Assembly (NCBI GenBank): GCA_028864975.1
Contig: JAGWLG010000029.1
Coordinates: forward strand, 1-49,971
Source of the DNA: Thermoplasmata archaeon
GTDB taxonomy: Archaea > Thermoplasmatota > Thermoplasmata > Lutacidiplasmatales > UBA184
Direction of reading: 5' to 3'
DNA: 49,971 bases
Shown: positions 16,285 through 24,662 of the stretch, piece after piece
Layout: each line of letters starts with the position of its first letter
Numbering within the stretch: the stretch's first letter is position 1
Translations under genes and position numbers: made by a program
Notes under the pieces: model-generated
What the model saw: only the letters and a program-made list of their open reading frames with translations
The model's database searches: none
What the model was told of the DNA's origin: nothing

Positions 16285-18003
16285 TCACGTTGAAGCGGGT
16301 CCCGAGAGGGCCCCGACCTCGCGAGCGGGCGCCTCCGGTAGCTTCGTCAGGACGGACCGCAGGCGTTCGAGCCCTTCGAGCGCGTTCGCGCCCAGGTCCA
16401 AGCGCAGAACCCTACGGTGGCGCTGGAGCAGCACCTGGGCATCGCCCAGGGACTGCGCCCGAATGATCTCGCCGAAGCTGAACTTCTCCCCGGGGACCGG
16501 AAGGTCGACCGAGGGGCGGTCGAGGAGCTGAAGAACGACCACCGACGGGGGCCCCCCTTTGTGGAGCTGGCCTGTGGAGTGCAGGAAGCGAGGGCCGAAC
16601 CCCGACGTCGTCGCGACACGGGTGCGGCGGAGCAACTGCGTGCGCAGCCCCTCCAACGCCTCCTCGGCCGCGGCCGTCGTGTCCAGGTAGGCTTGGAGCG
16701 TCACATAGTCGCCCGGGCGGATGCCCGCAAGCCACCCCCTGAGCGAGCCCTCGAGCTCCGGCCCGTCCTTCACGTCGATGCGAGGCACAGGCTCGGCCCC
16801 CGCGGGGCCGCTCCCACGGGCCATCGCCTGCCGGGCGAGCTCCTTGGCGACCTCGACATCGGGCTGGTCGAAGGGGTCGATCCCCAGGACCGAGCCGCTC
16901 ATGGCGACCGCGAACTCCCATCGGAAGAACTCCCCACCAAGGTCGAGCGGGTCGCCGTAGGTGAGGCGTAGGACGGGGTGCCCGTCGCGTTCCAGCGACT
17001 CGGTGTGCGCCCGCAACGCTTCGTCCTGCCTTCCCTGCTGCTGGAGCTCGACGAAGAACCTGTCCTTGCCATAGAGGGACGAGGCCACCAGAGCCTCTCC
17101 CGCCACGGGGACGATCCCCGTGCCGAGCTTTCCGGTGCTCTCGGCGATGAGCTGCTCTACCCAGATCGGGAACGCTCGCAACGCGCCCCCCACATAGAGC
17201 GTGAGCTTGTCCTGCCCCGCGCGCGCGAGTTCCCCCATGAGCGCACCCAGGTGCAGGGCGGGGTTCGATGGGGGGTCCACCGAGGGACCGCACGCGCGGG
17301 CCATGGAGGCCGCCCGGTCGAGGAGGCCCCCCACGTCGGCGCCCAGCAGGGCTGCGGGGACCAGCCCGAAGAACGTGAGCGCGCTGTAACGTCCCCCCAC
17401 CGTCGACAGCGGGTGGAAGGTCCGACGGAATCCCTTCTGGCGAGCGAGGCGGTCGAGCGCCGATCCTTCATCGGAGATCGCGACGAAGTGGGACCCAGGG
17501 GGGATCCCCGTCTTCTCCATCTGCCCCCAGAAGAACTCATGAAAGACGTTCGGCTCGAGCGTCGTACCGGACTTGCTGGAGACGAGGAAGAGCGTGCGAG
17601 GGAGCCGGGCGGGGTCCGCGAGGGCCCTGACCGCGGCGGGATGCGTGCTGTCCAGCACGCAGAGCTCGGGGAACCCGGGGGCGTGTCCGAAGACCTGACG
17701 CAGGACGCTCGGGGCGAGGCTCGAGCCCCCCATGCCCAGGAGCACGACGCGGTCCAGGCCCTCCGACCGGACCTCCGAGGCGAACTTCTGGAGGTCCGGA
17801 AGGCTCGCTCGCATCATCTGCGGGAGGTCGAGCCAGCCAAGACGGTCGGGCACCTCGGCAGGGGGCGCCTTCGGCCAAAGCTGCGGGTCCTTCTTCCAGG
17901 CCTGGGCAGAAGCGTGAGCGGAGGCCCACGAGGCCTCGCGCTCGCGGACGGCCTTGGCCGCGGCGGGGGGGAGGCGGACAGGGGACCCAGGGTCGGTGCT
18001 CAT
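16285..18003 (-). CDS. pgi: Glucose-6-phosphate isomerase, of the transaldolase/isomerase-fusion type
   Basis: Interconverts glucose 6-phosphate and fructose 6-phosphate. The 572-residue protein has VLLGMGGSSLAPSVL, SSKSGTTLEPNVFHEFFW and GGRYSALTFFGLVPAAL, the sugar-isomerase (SIS) motifs. The sequence around NRLGWLDLP-like DRLGWLDLPQMMRAS and the length match, from my knowledge of the families, the isomerase half of bacterial bifunctional Tal-Pgi proteins rather than archaeal cupin-type or short PGI/PMI enzymes. Here there is no transaldolase domain. The ATG at 18003 overlaps the transketolase stop as ATGA. A much longer frame extending upstream to 19854 is a shadow of tkt. Confidence 0.9.
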   Translation of the reverse strand: MSTDPGSPVRLPPAAAKAVREREASWASAHASAQAWKKDPQLWPKAPPAEVPDRLGWLDLPQMMRASLPDLQKFASEVRSEGLDRVVLLGMGGSSLAPSVLRQVFGHAPGFPELCVLDSTHPAAVRALADPARLPRTLFLVSSKSGTTLEPNVFHEFFWGQMEKTGIPPGSHFVAISDEGSALDRLARQKGFRRTFHPLSTVGGRYSALTFFGLVPAALLGADVGGLLDRAASMARACGPSVDPPSNPALHLGALMGELARAGQDKLTLYVGGALRAFPIWVEQLIAESTGKLGTGIVPVAGEALVASSLYGKDRFFVELQQQGRQDEALRAHTESLERDGHPVLRLTYGDPLDLGGEFFRWEFAVAMSGSVLGIDPFDQPDVEVAKELARQAMARGSGPAGAEPVPRIDVKDGPELEGSLRGWLAGIRPGDYVTLQAYLDTTAAAEEALEGLRTQLLRRTRVATTSGFGPRFLHSTGQLHKGGPPSVVVLQLLDRPSVDLPVPGEKFSFGEIIRAQSLGDAQVLLQRHRRVLRLDLGANALEGLERLRSVLTKLPEAPAREVGALSGPAST

Positions 18004-20015
18004 GCGCTTCCTCCTGCCCCGCTGGGGGTGAGGACCGAGCGCACCGCATCGACGACATGCTCGGGGGTCAGGCCGAGCTTCTGCTGGACGATCGGCCCTG
18101 GAGCGGACGCCCCGAAGCGGTCGACCCCGACGGAAGCCCCGTGAAGGCCGACGTAGCGACCCCAGCCGATCGTGACCCCCGCTTCCACCGAAACCCTGGG
18201 AAGAGCGTCGGGGAGGACCTGGGAGCGGTACTCCGCAGGTTGGGCGTCGAAGAGCTCCCACGACGGCATCGAGACCACCGAGACCCGCGTGCCCTCCTGG
18301 AGGAGGCGGCGCTGGGCCTCGAGGGCGAGATGGACCTCGGAGCCGGTCGCCAGCAGGAGCGCCTGCGCGCGTCCTCCTTCGGCGGGCGAGAGGACGTACG
18401 CCCCCCGCTCGACCCCCTGGTCCACCTGCGTGGGAGGCTGGGGGAGCACCGGGAGCTTCTGACGGGTGAGGATGAGCATGGTGGGCTTCCGACGCGACAC
18501 CACGATCTTCCAGGCGGCCCGGGTCTCGTTGGCGTCGGCCGGGCGGAGCACGAGGAGACCGGGGATGGCGCGGAGCGAGAGCAGGTGCTCGACCGGCTCG
18601 TGGGTCGGCCCGTCCTCCCCGACGGCAATGCTGTCGTGGGTCAAGACCAGGACCATCGGGACCTGCATCAGCGCGGAGAGGCGGATCGCCCCTCGCGCGT
18701 AGTCCGAGAAGACCAGGAACGTCGCCCCGTAGGGCAGCATCCCGCCATGGAGGGCGAGCCCGTTCACCATGGCGACCATCGCATGTTCGCGCACGCCGAA
18801 ATGGAGGTTCCTTCCGCCGGGGTTGCCCCGGCCGTAGTTCGAGTCCGAGGTGAGGAGCGTCTTGGTCGAGGGCGCGAGGTCCGCGGACCCGCCCAGGATC
18901 TCGGGGAAGCGCTTCGCGAGGGCGTTGAGCATGGTGCCGGAGGCATCCCGCGTCGCGAGGGGACCATCTTTCGGCTGAAAGACGGGGAGACCGTCCGCCC
19001 AGCCCACGGGGAGCTCTCCCTTCATCCGTCGCTCGAGCTCCGGGGCGAGCGCCGGCTCCTGGGACTTCCAGCGTCCATAGAGGGCCAGCCACTCCTGGCG
19101 TCGCAGGGCCCCTCGGGCGCGAGACTCTTCGAAGTGCGCGCGCGCTTCCGGGGGGACGAGGAACGGAGGCTCGACGGGCCACCCCAGGCGCTGCTTCGTC
19201 TCCCGGGTCCCCTCGGGACCGAGGGGTTCCCCGTGTGCTTCGTGAGAGTCCTGGACGGGGCTCCCGTAGCCGATGTGGGTCCGCACCGAAATGAGGGAAG
19301 GGCGGTCGACTGCTTCCCGTGCGCCGCGGATCGCGCTCTCGATCTCGGCGAGGTCGTTGCCGTCCTCGACCGAGCGGACGTCCCAGCCGTAGGCGCGGAA
19401 GCGGGTCGGAACGCTCTCGGTGAACTCGACCCGCGCGTCCCCTTCGAGCGAGACCTTGTTGTTGTCGTAGAGGTAGACCAGCTTGCCCAGACCGAGGGTG
19501 GCCGCGAGCGAGGCGGCTTCGGAGGTGATCCCCTCCATCAGGTCGCCGTCGGAGACGATGCCGTAGGTGAAATGGTCGAACACCGGAAGGCCGGGTCGGT
19601 TGTAGACGGCGGCGAGGTGGTGCTCGGCGATGGCCATGCCGAGCCCCATCGCGAACCCTTGACCCAACGGGCCGGTGGTCGCCTCGACCCCGGGGGTGAC
19701 GCCGTGCTCGGGGTGGCCCGGGGTGATGCTCCCCCACTCGCGGAAGTGCTGGAGGTCGTCGAGCGTGACGGGGTACCCCGTGCAGTGGAGGAGCGCGTAG
19801 AGCAGCGCGGACCCGTGGCCGGGGGAGAGGACGAACCGGTCGCGGTCCCACCAACCCGGGTCGGCAGGGTCATGCTTGAGGAATCGGTCGAAGAGCACGT
19901 ACGCCATCGGGGCGGCCCCGAGCGGGAGCCCGGGGTGGCCCGAGCGGGCCTTCTCGACCGCATCGACGGCAAGGAACCTGAGCGTATTGACACAGAGTTC
20001 GTCCGTGCTCGTCAT
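18000..20015 (-). CDS. tkt: Transketolase, full-length single-chain form
   Basis: TPP-dependent enzyme moving two-carbon ketol units between pentose, tetrose and hexose phosphates. The 671 residues form one chain with the pyrophosphate domain first (SGHPGLPLGAAPMAYVL, the TPP motif VSDGDLMEG...DNNKVS), then the pyrimidine domain (FGVREHAMVAMVNG, HDSIAVGEDGPTHEP), then a C-terminal domain. Many archaea have transketolase as two split genes, so the bacterial-style chain is notable. The ATG at 20015 has GGAG five bases upstream; it is first in the operon. Its cofactor is what the transporter at 1-3.8 kb would help supply. Confidence 0.95.
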   Translation of the reverse strand: MTSTDELCVNTLRFLAVDAVEKARSGHPGLPLGAAPMAYVLFDRFLKHDPADPGWWDRDRFVLSPGHGSALLYALLHCTGYPVTLDDLQHFREWGSITPGHPEHGVTPGVEATTGPLGQGFAMGLGMAIAEHHLAAVYNRPGLPVFDHFTYGIVSDGDLMEGITSEAASLAATLGLGKLVYLYDNNKVSLEGDARVEFTESVPTRFRAYGWDVRSVEDGNDLAEIESAIRGAREAVDRPSLISVRTHIGYGSPVQDSHEAHGEPLGPEGTRETKQRLGWPVEPPFLVPPEARAHFEESRARGALRRQEWLALYGRWKSQEPALAPELERRMKGELPVGWADGLPVFQPKDGPLATRDASGTMLNALAKRFPEILGGSADLAPSTKTLLTSDSNYGRGNPGGRNLHFGVREHAMVAMVNGLALHGGMLPYGATFLVFSDYARGAIRLSALMQVPMVLVLTHDSIAVGEDGPTHEPVEHLLSLRAIPGLLVLRPADANETRAAWKIVVSRRKPTMLILTRQKLPVLPQPPTQVDQGVERGAYVLSPAEGGRAQALLLATGSEVHLALEAQRRLLQEGTRVSVVSMPSWELFDAQPAEYRSQVLPDALPRVSVEAGVTIGWGRYVGLHGASVGVDRFGASAPGPIVQQKLGLTPEHVVDAVRSVLTPSGAGGSA

Positions 20016-20327
20016 CCGTTCTCCGTGAGACCTTCGGAGCTCGCGCCTCGGCGCGAGCGACGGTCGGCCACCGTCCACGCGGCACGAGGGGGTCCCGATC
20101 GACCGGAAGCCCGAACGGCTCCACCCACTTAATGGCGTGTTTCGTACGCGCGCAAAAGGACACTCCGTTCGTGCCAGCGACCGCGCCAAGCCTTCTCGGG
20201 GCGGCTTCCTCCGAGTAGGACTTCGCGTGCCCTGTCGACACCACCAGGGCAGCGCTAGGGTAGGCCCCTTTGCCCAAGATCTCGCATAGGATAAGTTGGG
20301 GCGCAACTCTTACGCGCCAGGGCGGAT
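20016..20327. other. Divergent intergenic region between tkt operon and debranching-enzyme genes
   Basis: This 312-base gap must hold promoters for both directions. On the minus strand CCATTAAGTGG near 20125-20135 is the best TATA-like element for tkt, giving a leader of roughly 90 nt. On the plus strand CATAGGATAAG near 20285-20295 is the best candidate for the 20328 gene. I see no clear palindromic operator. Confidence 0.4.
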
Positions 20328-20822
20328 GTGCCGGCCGTGCACCCACTTCGGACCCTGACCCGGGACCTCTCGCTCTTCCGACAGGGGCTCACGATCCTCC
20401 ATCAGGTGGGTCCCCACGGACTAGGGGAGATGGTCCGAATGGCCGAGTTCCTCGAGCGCTCGATCTATCAGGAGGGAAGCTTGCGTGCGACCCGCGAGGG
20501 GTTCAGCTTCCGGCTCTTGAACCCCCCCATGCGCATGGGAGCCTTCCACTGGGCGACCTTGAGCGTCGACCAGCGCCCCCTTCCGCCCGAGGACTGCTCG
20601 GTCTCCGAACCGCAGGGTCCGAGCCTTCGCCCCTTCCCGTCCTTGAGCCGACAGGAGCCGCTCCACCTTCGCCCCGGCGAAGGGGCCTCGTTCGCCGCTC
20701 GCCTGCCTGGACTGGTCCCGGGTCACCGTCACACGGTCCAGCTCAACCTCCGGAACGTGGCGATCCCCCCCATGGTCTGGGTCCGGTTCACGGACGAGCT
20801 GCGGAGAGAGGAGGAAGGTTGA
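20328..20822 (+). CDS. Conserved-looking hypothetical protein, partner of debranching enzyme
   Basis: A 164-residue protein I cannot assign to a family. Residues 1-50 are probably helical (LFRQGLTILHQVGPHGLGEMVRMAEFLE). The rest reads like a beta-sandwich: FSFRLLNPPMRMGAFHWATLSVD, then a Pro-rich loop, then HTVQLNLRNVAIPPMVWVRFTDE. There is no signal peptide or membrane segment. The GTG at 20328 is the first in-frame start. It ends in a TTGA overlap with the glycosidase gene, so the two are probably translated together and may work together, for instance as a carbohydrate-binding or assembly subunit; that is inference. Confidence 0.7.
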   Translation: MPAVHPLRTLTRDLSLFRQGLTILHQVGPHGLGEMVRMAEFLERSIYQEGSLRATREGFSFRLLNPPMRMGAFHWATLSVDQRPLPPEDCSVSEPQGPSLRPFPSLSRQEPLHLRPGEGASFAARLPGLVPGHRHTVQLNLRNVAIPPMVWVRFTDELRREEEG

Positions 20823-23050
20823 GCGCCATCCCCACGGCGCCGAACCCCAAGGACCCTGATTGGGAGGCTCCGCTCCTAGAGACCTCGGAGCCCCGACCGG
20901 ACCTTCCCGTCCTCTTGAGCGGGCACCGGTCGGCCGCGATCCTCTCCGCCGCAGGGGAGATGCAACTGCCCTGGGAGACCCGCGGCGCCCGGATCGAGTG
21001 GGGGGGAGCCTACGCTCAGGGGGTCCGGCTCACGGGACCGTGGACGCTCCAGGTCGGAAGCGCGGGGGGCGCTCCCCAGCCTCTGAGCACGTTCCTCCGT
21101 TCCCTGAGCGTGCGAAGGACGGAGGTCACCTCGACCTACCAGGGCCCGGGATGGACCGCGCGTCAGGAGGTCGTGGTCCCCCACGACGAGCCCGCCGTGA
21201 CCCGCCGCCTTCTCCTCACGGGGATGGCCGAGACCGGCCTCGACCTCTCGATCGGCATGCGGGTCGAACCGTTCCTGCTCCCCGTCCTCATGGAAGGACT
21301 GCGCCCCAGAGTCTACGCGCTGCGGGGGTCGCCGACCGGGTTCGCGCTTTCGGCCGAGGGATACGCGCTGGAACTCCTCTCTTCCGAAGCGCCTACGTCG
21401 CTGTCCGTCGAGGGGCGGGCGCTCTCCGTGGAGCCTTCGACTCAGCCGGTGCCGGCCGTGGACCTCGTCTGGAACTTGCACCTCGACCCGGCGGAGATGG
21501 TCCGGCTCTCCTGGGTGGTCTGGGGGGGGATGGAGAAGCTCGTGCGCATGGAGCCCGACCATGGGGCGCGATTGCTCTCCTCTTCGGTCGCGTGGCGCGA
21601 CGAGCGCAGGTCGAGCCAGGCCCTGTGGTGGAACGAGCGGCCGCGCTTCCGCTTCCCGCAGGACCCTCTGCTGGAGGAGGGGGCGCTCCTGGCCACGGGG
21701 GCGCTCGAAGCGCTCACGCACGCTCCCGAGCCGGGGATGGTGGGCATGGTCGCCGGATACCCGTGGTACTACGCGCTCTGGTTCCGCGATATCGCCTGGA
21801 TGCTCCCGGCGGTCCTCTGGCTGGGGGACTTCGACTGGGCGCGGGCCACCTTGGGGACGGCCTTCAACTTCCAGAGCCGCGCGCATGTCCCCGTCCTGGG
21901 GGCCGAACCGGGAGAGGTCCCGATGCAGGTCAGCCCGGGCCCGATCTTCCTCTACGGCACTTCGGACACGACGCTCCACTTTCCCGCGCTCGCCTACCGC
22001 TTCCTGCAACATGCCGGGGTGGAGCGTGCCTCCTTCCTCCGACCCCTCCTGCCCCACGTCGCGGGCTGTCTGGCCTGGGCGGACCGAAAGGTGAGCCCGC
22101 AGACGGGGCTCTTCACGAACGGCGGGGAGATCGCCGAGATGGCGGCGGCCGCCCAGCAGGGGAAGGTCCAGTGCGGCATCGATGCCCTCGACACGACGAT
22201 CTGGGACTCGACCGACCGTCGCGCTCACGCCGTCGACCTGCAGGTCCTTCATGTCCGCGCCCTGCGCGCAGCGACGGGTCTCGCCGGGGCGCTGGGAGCG
22301 TTCGACGGGGCTCCCTCGGGGGGAGAGGAGAGGGCCCAGGCGATCCAACAGAAGGTCCTGAACAGCTACCGATGGCCCTCCGAGGACTATCTCGTCGACA
22401 CCCTGACCCCGGAGGGGGAACCGGTCAACCGACTACGACCGAACGCGCTCCTTGCTGTGATGGACGGATGGCTTCCGAGGGAGCAGGCCCAGGCCATGAT
22501 CCGCCGGGCGGCCTGTGAGGACCTGACGACCCCGTGGGGGGTGCGGACCCTGTCCCGCAAGGACCCGAACTTCGATCCCGAGGCCTACCATGATGGGCAG
22601 GTCTGGACCATCGCCACGGACTGGGCCGCTCACGCGGCGTTGCGTGCGCGTTGCCCCGAGGAAGGCCTCGCCTACCTCCACACCGTGACGGGCCTGTTGA
22701 AGAGCGAGCATGGGCTCGCGAACGAGTGCTATCACGGGCTCCGTGCGCAGCCTTTCGACAGCTGTTTCCTGCTCGGGCTCAGCGTAGGCCCGTTCCTGAC
22801 CGCGCTCTTCGAAGGGCTTTGGGGCCTCTCCTTCGTCCCGGGGCAAGGAGCCCCCGTGCTGAGGGTGGACCCCGCCTTCCCCTCGACGTGGCAAGAGGCC
22901 TCGCTCGAGAACCTTCGTGTGGGAGACACGATCCTCGACCTTCACTGGACCCCTGGCAAGCTGAAGGTCGAACAACGCTCAGGGCCGGCCCTCGAGGTCC
23001 AGGGCGGCGAGGGGCTCGAGGTCCTTCCGGTCTCGACGGGGTCTCCTTAG
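20819..23050 (+). CDS. Glycogen-debranching-type glycoside hydrolase (amylo-alpha-1,6-glucosidase-like)
   Basis: A 743-residue enzyme with an N-terminal beta-sandwich domain (to about residue 270) and a C-terminal six-hairpin (alpha/alpha)6 catalytic domain. Within the latter, WYYALWFRDIAWMLPAVLWLGD resembles the W-x-RD motif of GDE_C/GH133 and GH15-like enzymes, and YHDGQVWTIATDWAAHA resembles their Y-H-x-G-x-VW motif. No signal peptide is seen, so it likely acts in the cytoplasm on stored glycogen or oligosaccharides. The TTG at 20819 overlaps the upstream stop as TTGA and has GGAGG upstream. It lies divergent to the pentose phosphate operon, whose ROK kinase could capture released glucose. 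Trehalase or other six-hairpin glycosidase activities remain possible. Confidence 0.8.
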   Translation: MSAIPTAPNPKDPDWEAPLLETSEPRPDLPVLLSGHRSAAILSAAGEMQLPWETRGARIEWGGAYAQGVRLTGPWTLQVGSAGGAPQPLSTFLRSLSVRRTEVTSTYQGPGWTARQEVVVPHDEPAVTRRLLLTGMAETGLDLSIGMRVEPFLLPVLMEGLRPRVYALRGSPTGFALSAEGYALELLSSEAPTSLSVEGRALSVEPSTQPVPAVDLVWNLHLDPAEMVRLSWVVWGGMEKLVRMEPDHGARLLSSSVAWRDERRSSQALWWNERPRFRFPQDPLLEEGALLATGALEALTHAPEPGMVGMVAGYPWYYALWFRDIAWMLPAVLWLGDFDWARATLGTAFNFQSRAHVPVLGAEPGEVPMQVSPGPIFLYGTSDTTLHFPALAYRFLQHAGVERASFLRPLLPHVAGCLAWADRKVSPQTGLFTNGGEIAEMAAAAQQGKVQCGIDALDTTIWDSTDRRAHAVDLQVLHVRALRAATGLAGALGAFDGAPSGGEERAQAIQQKVLNSYRWPSEDYLVDTLTPEGEPVNRLRPNALLAVMDGWLPREQAQAMIRRAACEDLTTPWGVRTLSRKDPNFDPEAYHDGQVWTIATDWAAHAALRARCPEEGLAYLHTVTGLLKSEHGLANECYHGLRAQPFDSCFLLGLSVGPFLTALFEGLWGLSFVPGQGAPVLRVDPAFPSTWQEASLENLRVGDTILDLHWTPGKLKVEQRSGPALEVQGGEGLEVLPVSTGSP

Positions 23051-23140
23051 GCCGTCCCCCCCCCTCCTCGGGTCCCGGTCATGCGCCGCCCAACGGGCTT
23101 CTTTCCGCTCACAGGCGGCGTTTCGAACGCGGGACCGGCA

Positions 23141-23554
23141 CTACGCCAGGAGTGGGCCCAGCACGACGATCCCCACAACGAGCAGGACCAGGACCGTCAG
23201 CGAGATCCGTGTCAAGGTGGCGTCATGAGCACGATGGAAGTAGTACGCCCCCAGAGCGACACGAAGGATCGGAGTGGCCACCAGCACTAGGATGCCGAGG
23301 GTCAGGAAGGCCTCGGCATGTCCTCCGAGAAGACCGCCCCCCAGTCCGCCAGGGGAGAGATACCCCCGAAGGGGGTTCTGCTGAAGGGCCTGGGAGAAGG
23401 TTTCGCCCGAGTGGCGAGAGAGGAAGAAGAGCAGGGCGACCCCCAACAGGGTGCCGGCAGCCAGGAGGCCGTAGCGCAACCCGGAGGCCATTCGCCCGTA
23501 GGCCTCCGGGGGAAGCTGGAAGGTCGGACCGGCCCTCGCGCCCTCGGCGGTCAT
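23141..23554 (-). CDS. DUF1634 family membrane protein
   Basis: A 137-residue integral membrane protein with three hydrophobic helices (about residues 27-46, 82-103 and 115-136) and a short cytoplasmic N-terminus. Small three-helix proteins of the DUF1634 family are commonly found directly after TauE/SafE permeases in archaea, and this gene overlaps the TauE gene upstream as ATGA. The biochemical role is unknown; a subunit or modulator of the permease is the natural guess. Confidence 0.82.
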   Translation of the reverse strand: MTAEGARAGPTFQLPPEAYGRMASGLRYGLLAAGTLLGVALLFFLSRHSGETFSQALQQNPLRGYLSPGGLGGGLLGGHAEAFLTLGILVLVATPILRVALGAYYFHRAHDATLTRISLTVLVLLVVGIVVLGPLLA

Positions 23555-24402
23555 GCGACGCCCGCTCCTCGGAGCACGAGCTCCGTCGCAAGGGCGGCGA
23601 CCGCGCCCAGAAAGAGGACCCTGAGGATCTCGTTGCGGGCTCGGGGGAGGATACGACTTCCCAGGAAAGAGCCGGTCACCGTCCCGAGTGCGACGGGTGC
23701 CGCCAAGAGCGGGTTGACCGCTCCAGCGAGGAGCAAGATGCCCGAGCTTGCGGCCACGGTGACGCCGATCATGAAGTTGCTCGTCGCAGTCGCGACCTTG
23801 ACGGGGAGGCCGAGGAACCGCTCCAGGGCGGTCACCTTGAGAGCTCCGCTCCCGATCCCGAACATGCCTGAGACCAGCCCCGCGCCGAACATGGTGGCGA
23901 ACGCCGGGTTCGTTCTCCCGGCACGGTAGCGCACCTCGCGGTGGTCGTGAAGGTCGAGGTAGGAGCCCTCGAGGTGGAGACGTAGGGATCGGGCATCGGC
24001 GGGTACGGGCTGGTCTCCCGCGGGACGGTGACGGACCCCGTCCAGGACCGTGATGAGGAGGACGACACCGAGGATGAAGAGGAGGAGCGGTTGGAGTCCG
24101 ACCTTCGCGAGGACTAGCGTCGCTGTGACCCCGAGCAGCGCCCCCGGAACGGTCGCGATCTCGAGGAACATGCCGATGCGGACGTCCGTGATGTGGTCGC
24201 GAACGTAGGCGGCCCCGGTCGTCGTCGAGGTGGCCAACACACTGACGGCGCTCGCGCCGATGGCCTCCAGCAAGGGGACCCCCAGGCCGATCACGAGGAT
24301 GGGAACGATGACCACCCCCCCGCCGAGCCCGGCGAGCGAACCCAGCAGTCCGCCCGCGACCCCCACCGCGATGAGCAGGAGGAGAATGACCCAGAGGAGC
24401 AT
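23551..24402 (-). CDS. TauE/SafE family anion permease
   Basis: Integral membrane protein of 283 residues with about eight helices in two halves. Each half starts with the family's Gly-rich helix: GGLLGSLAGLGGGVVIVP at the N-terminus and AGLVSGMFGIGSGALKV in the second half. A hydrophilic loop of about 50 residues separates the halves. Family members export sulfite, sulfoacetate or related organosulfur anions, but many are uncharacterised and the substrate here is unknown. It is followed by, and coupled to, the DUF1634 gene. The ATG at 24402 has GGAGGT upstream and a TATA-like box 28 nt away. Confidence 0.88.
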   Translation of the reverse strand: MLLWVILLLLIAVGVAGGLLGSLAGLGGGVVIVPILVIGLGVPLLEAIGASAVSVLATSTTTGAAYVRDHITDVRIGMFLEIATVPGALLGVTATLVLAKVGLQPLLLFILGVVLLITVLDGVRHRPAGDQPVPADARSLRLHLEGSYLDLHDHREVRYRAGRTNPAFATMFGAGLVSGMFGIGSGALKVTALERFLGLPVKVATATSNFMIGVTVAASSGILLLAGAVNPLLAAPVALGTVTGSFLGSRILPRARNEILRVLFLGAVAALATELVLRGAGVA

Positions 24403-24426
24403 GGCGACCTCCAGCCCCCGAGTCGG

Positions 24427-24434
24427 ATTATGAA
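24427..24434 (-). promoter_or_regulatory. TATA-like box for TauE/DUF1634 operon
   Basis: TTCATAAT on the minus strand is centred about 28 nt upstream of the ATG at 24402. It stands out in a GC-rich background and has typical archaeal spacing for a very short leader. The remaining bases up to 24662 contain the upstream region of the surface-protein gene (CAAATA near 24634-24640) and no other gene I can support. Confidence 0.5.
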
Positions 24435-24662
24435 GTGTGCGTCGGCGAGTTCTGGTTCAAAGTCAGGTGGTGCTGGTCCTGGAGGACCTCGAGCTTCCCC
24501 AGCGCGGTCGTGAAGTGCACCATGCGGCCACCTTGCAAGGGACCCGCGCATGGCGCTCTGTGGAGTTGAACCCGTCGACCGGGAAACCCCCGTTCGAGTC
24601 CTGGTCAGGATGTTGAAGATAGGCTGCCCTGCTTCAAATACCACCTAGGCCAGGGAGGGCGC

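Noticed and set aside
18004..19854. The isomerase frame open far upstream inside tkt
   Set aside because: The real start is the ATG at 18003 with an ATGA overlap; the upstream part is Arg/Pro-rich and unrelated to isomerases.
18057..20132. A 691-codon plus-strand frame antisense to tkt
   Set aside because: Composition is that of an antisense shadow and tkt has full-length family motifs on the other strand.
24530..24625. tRNA-like T-loop sequence GTTCGAGTCC near 24590
   Set aside because: The bases around the loop do not form a five-bp T-stem, no matching acceptor stem lies upstream, and no anticodon arm of correct size can be drawn.
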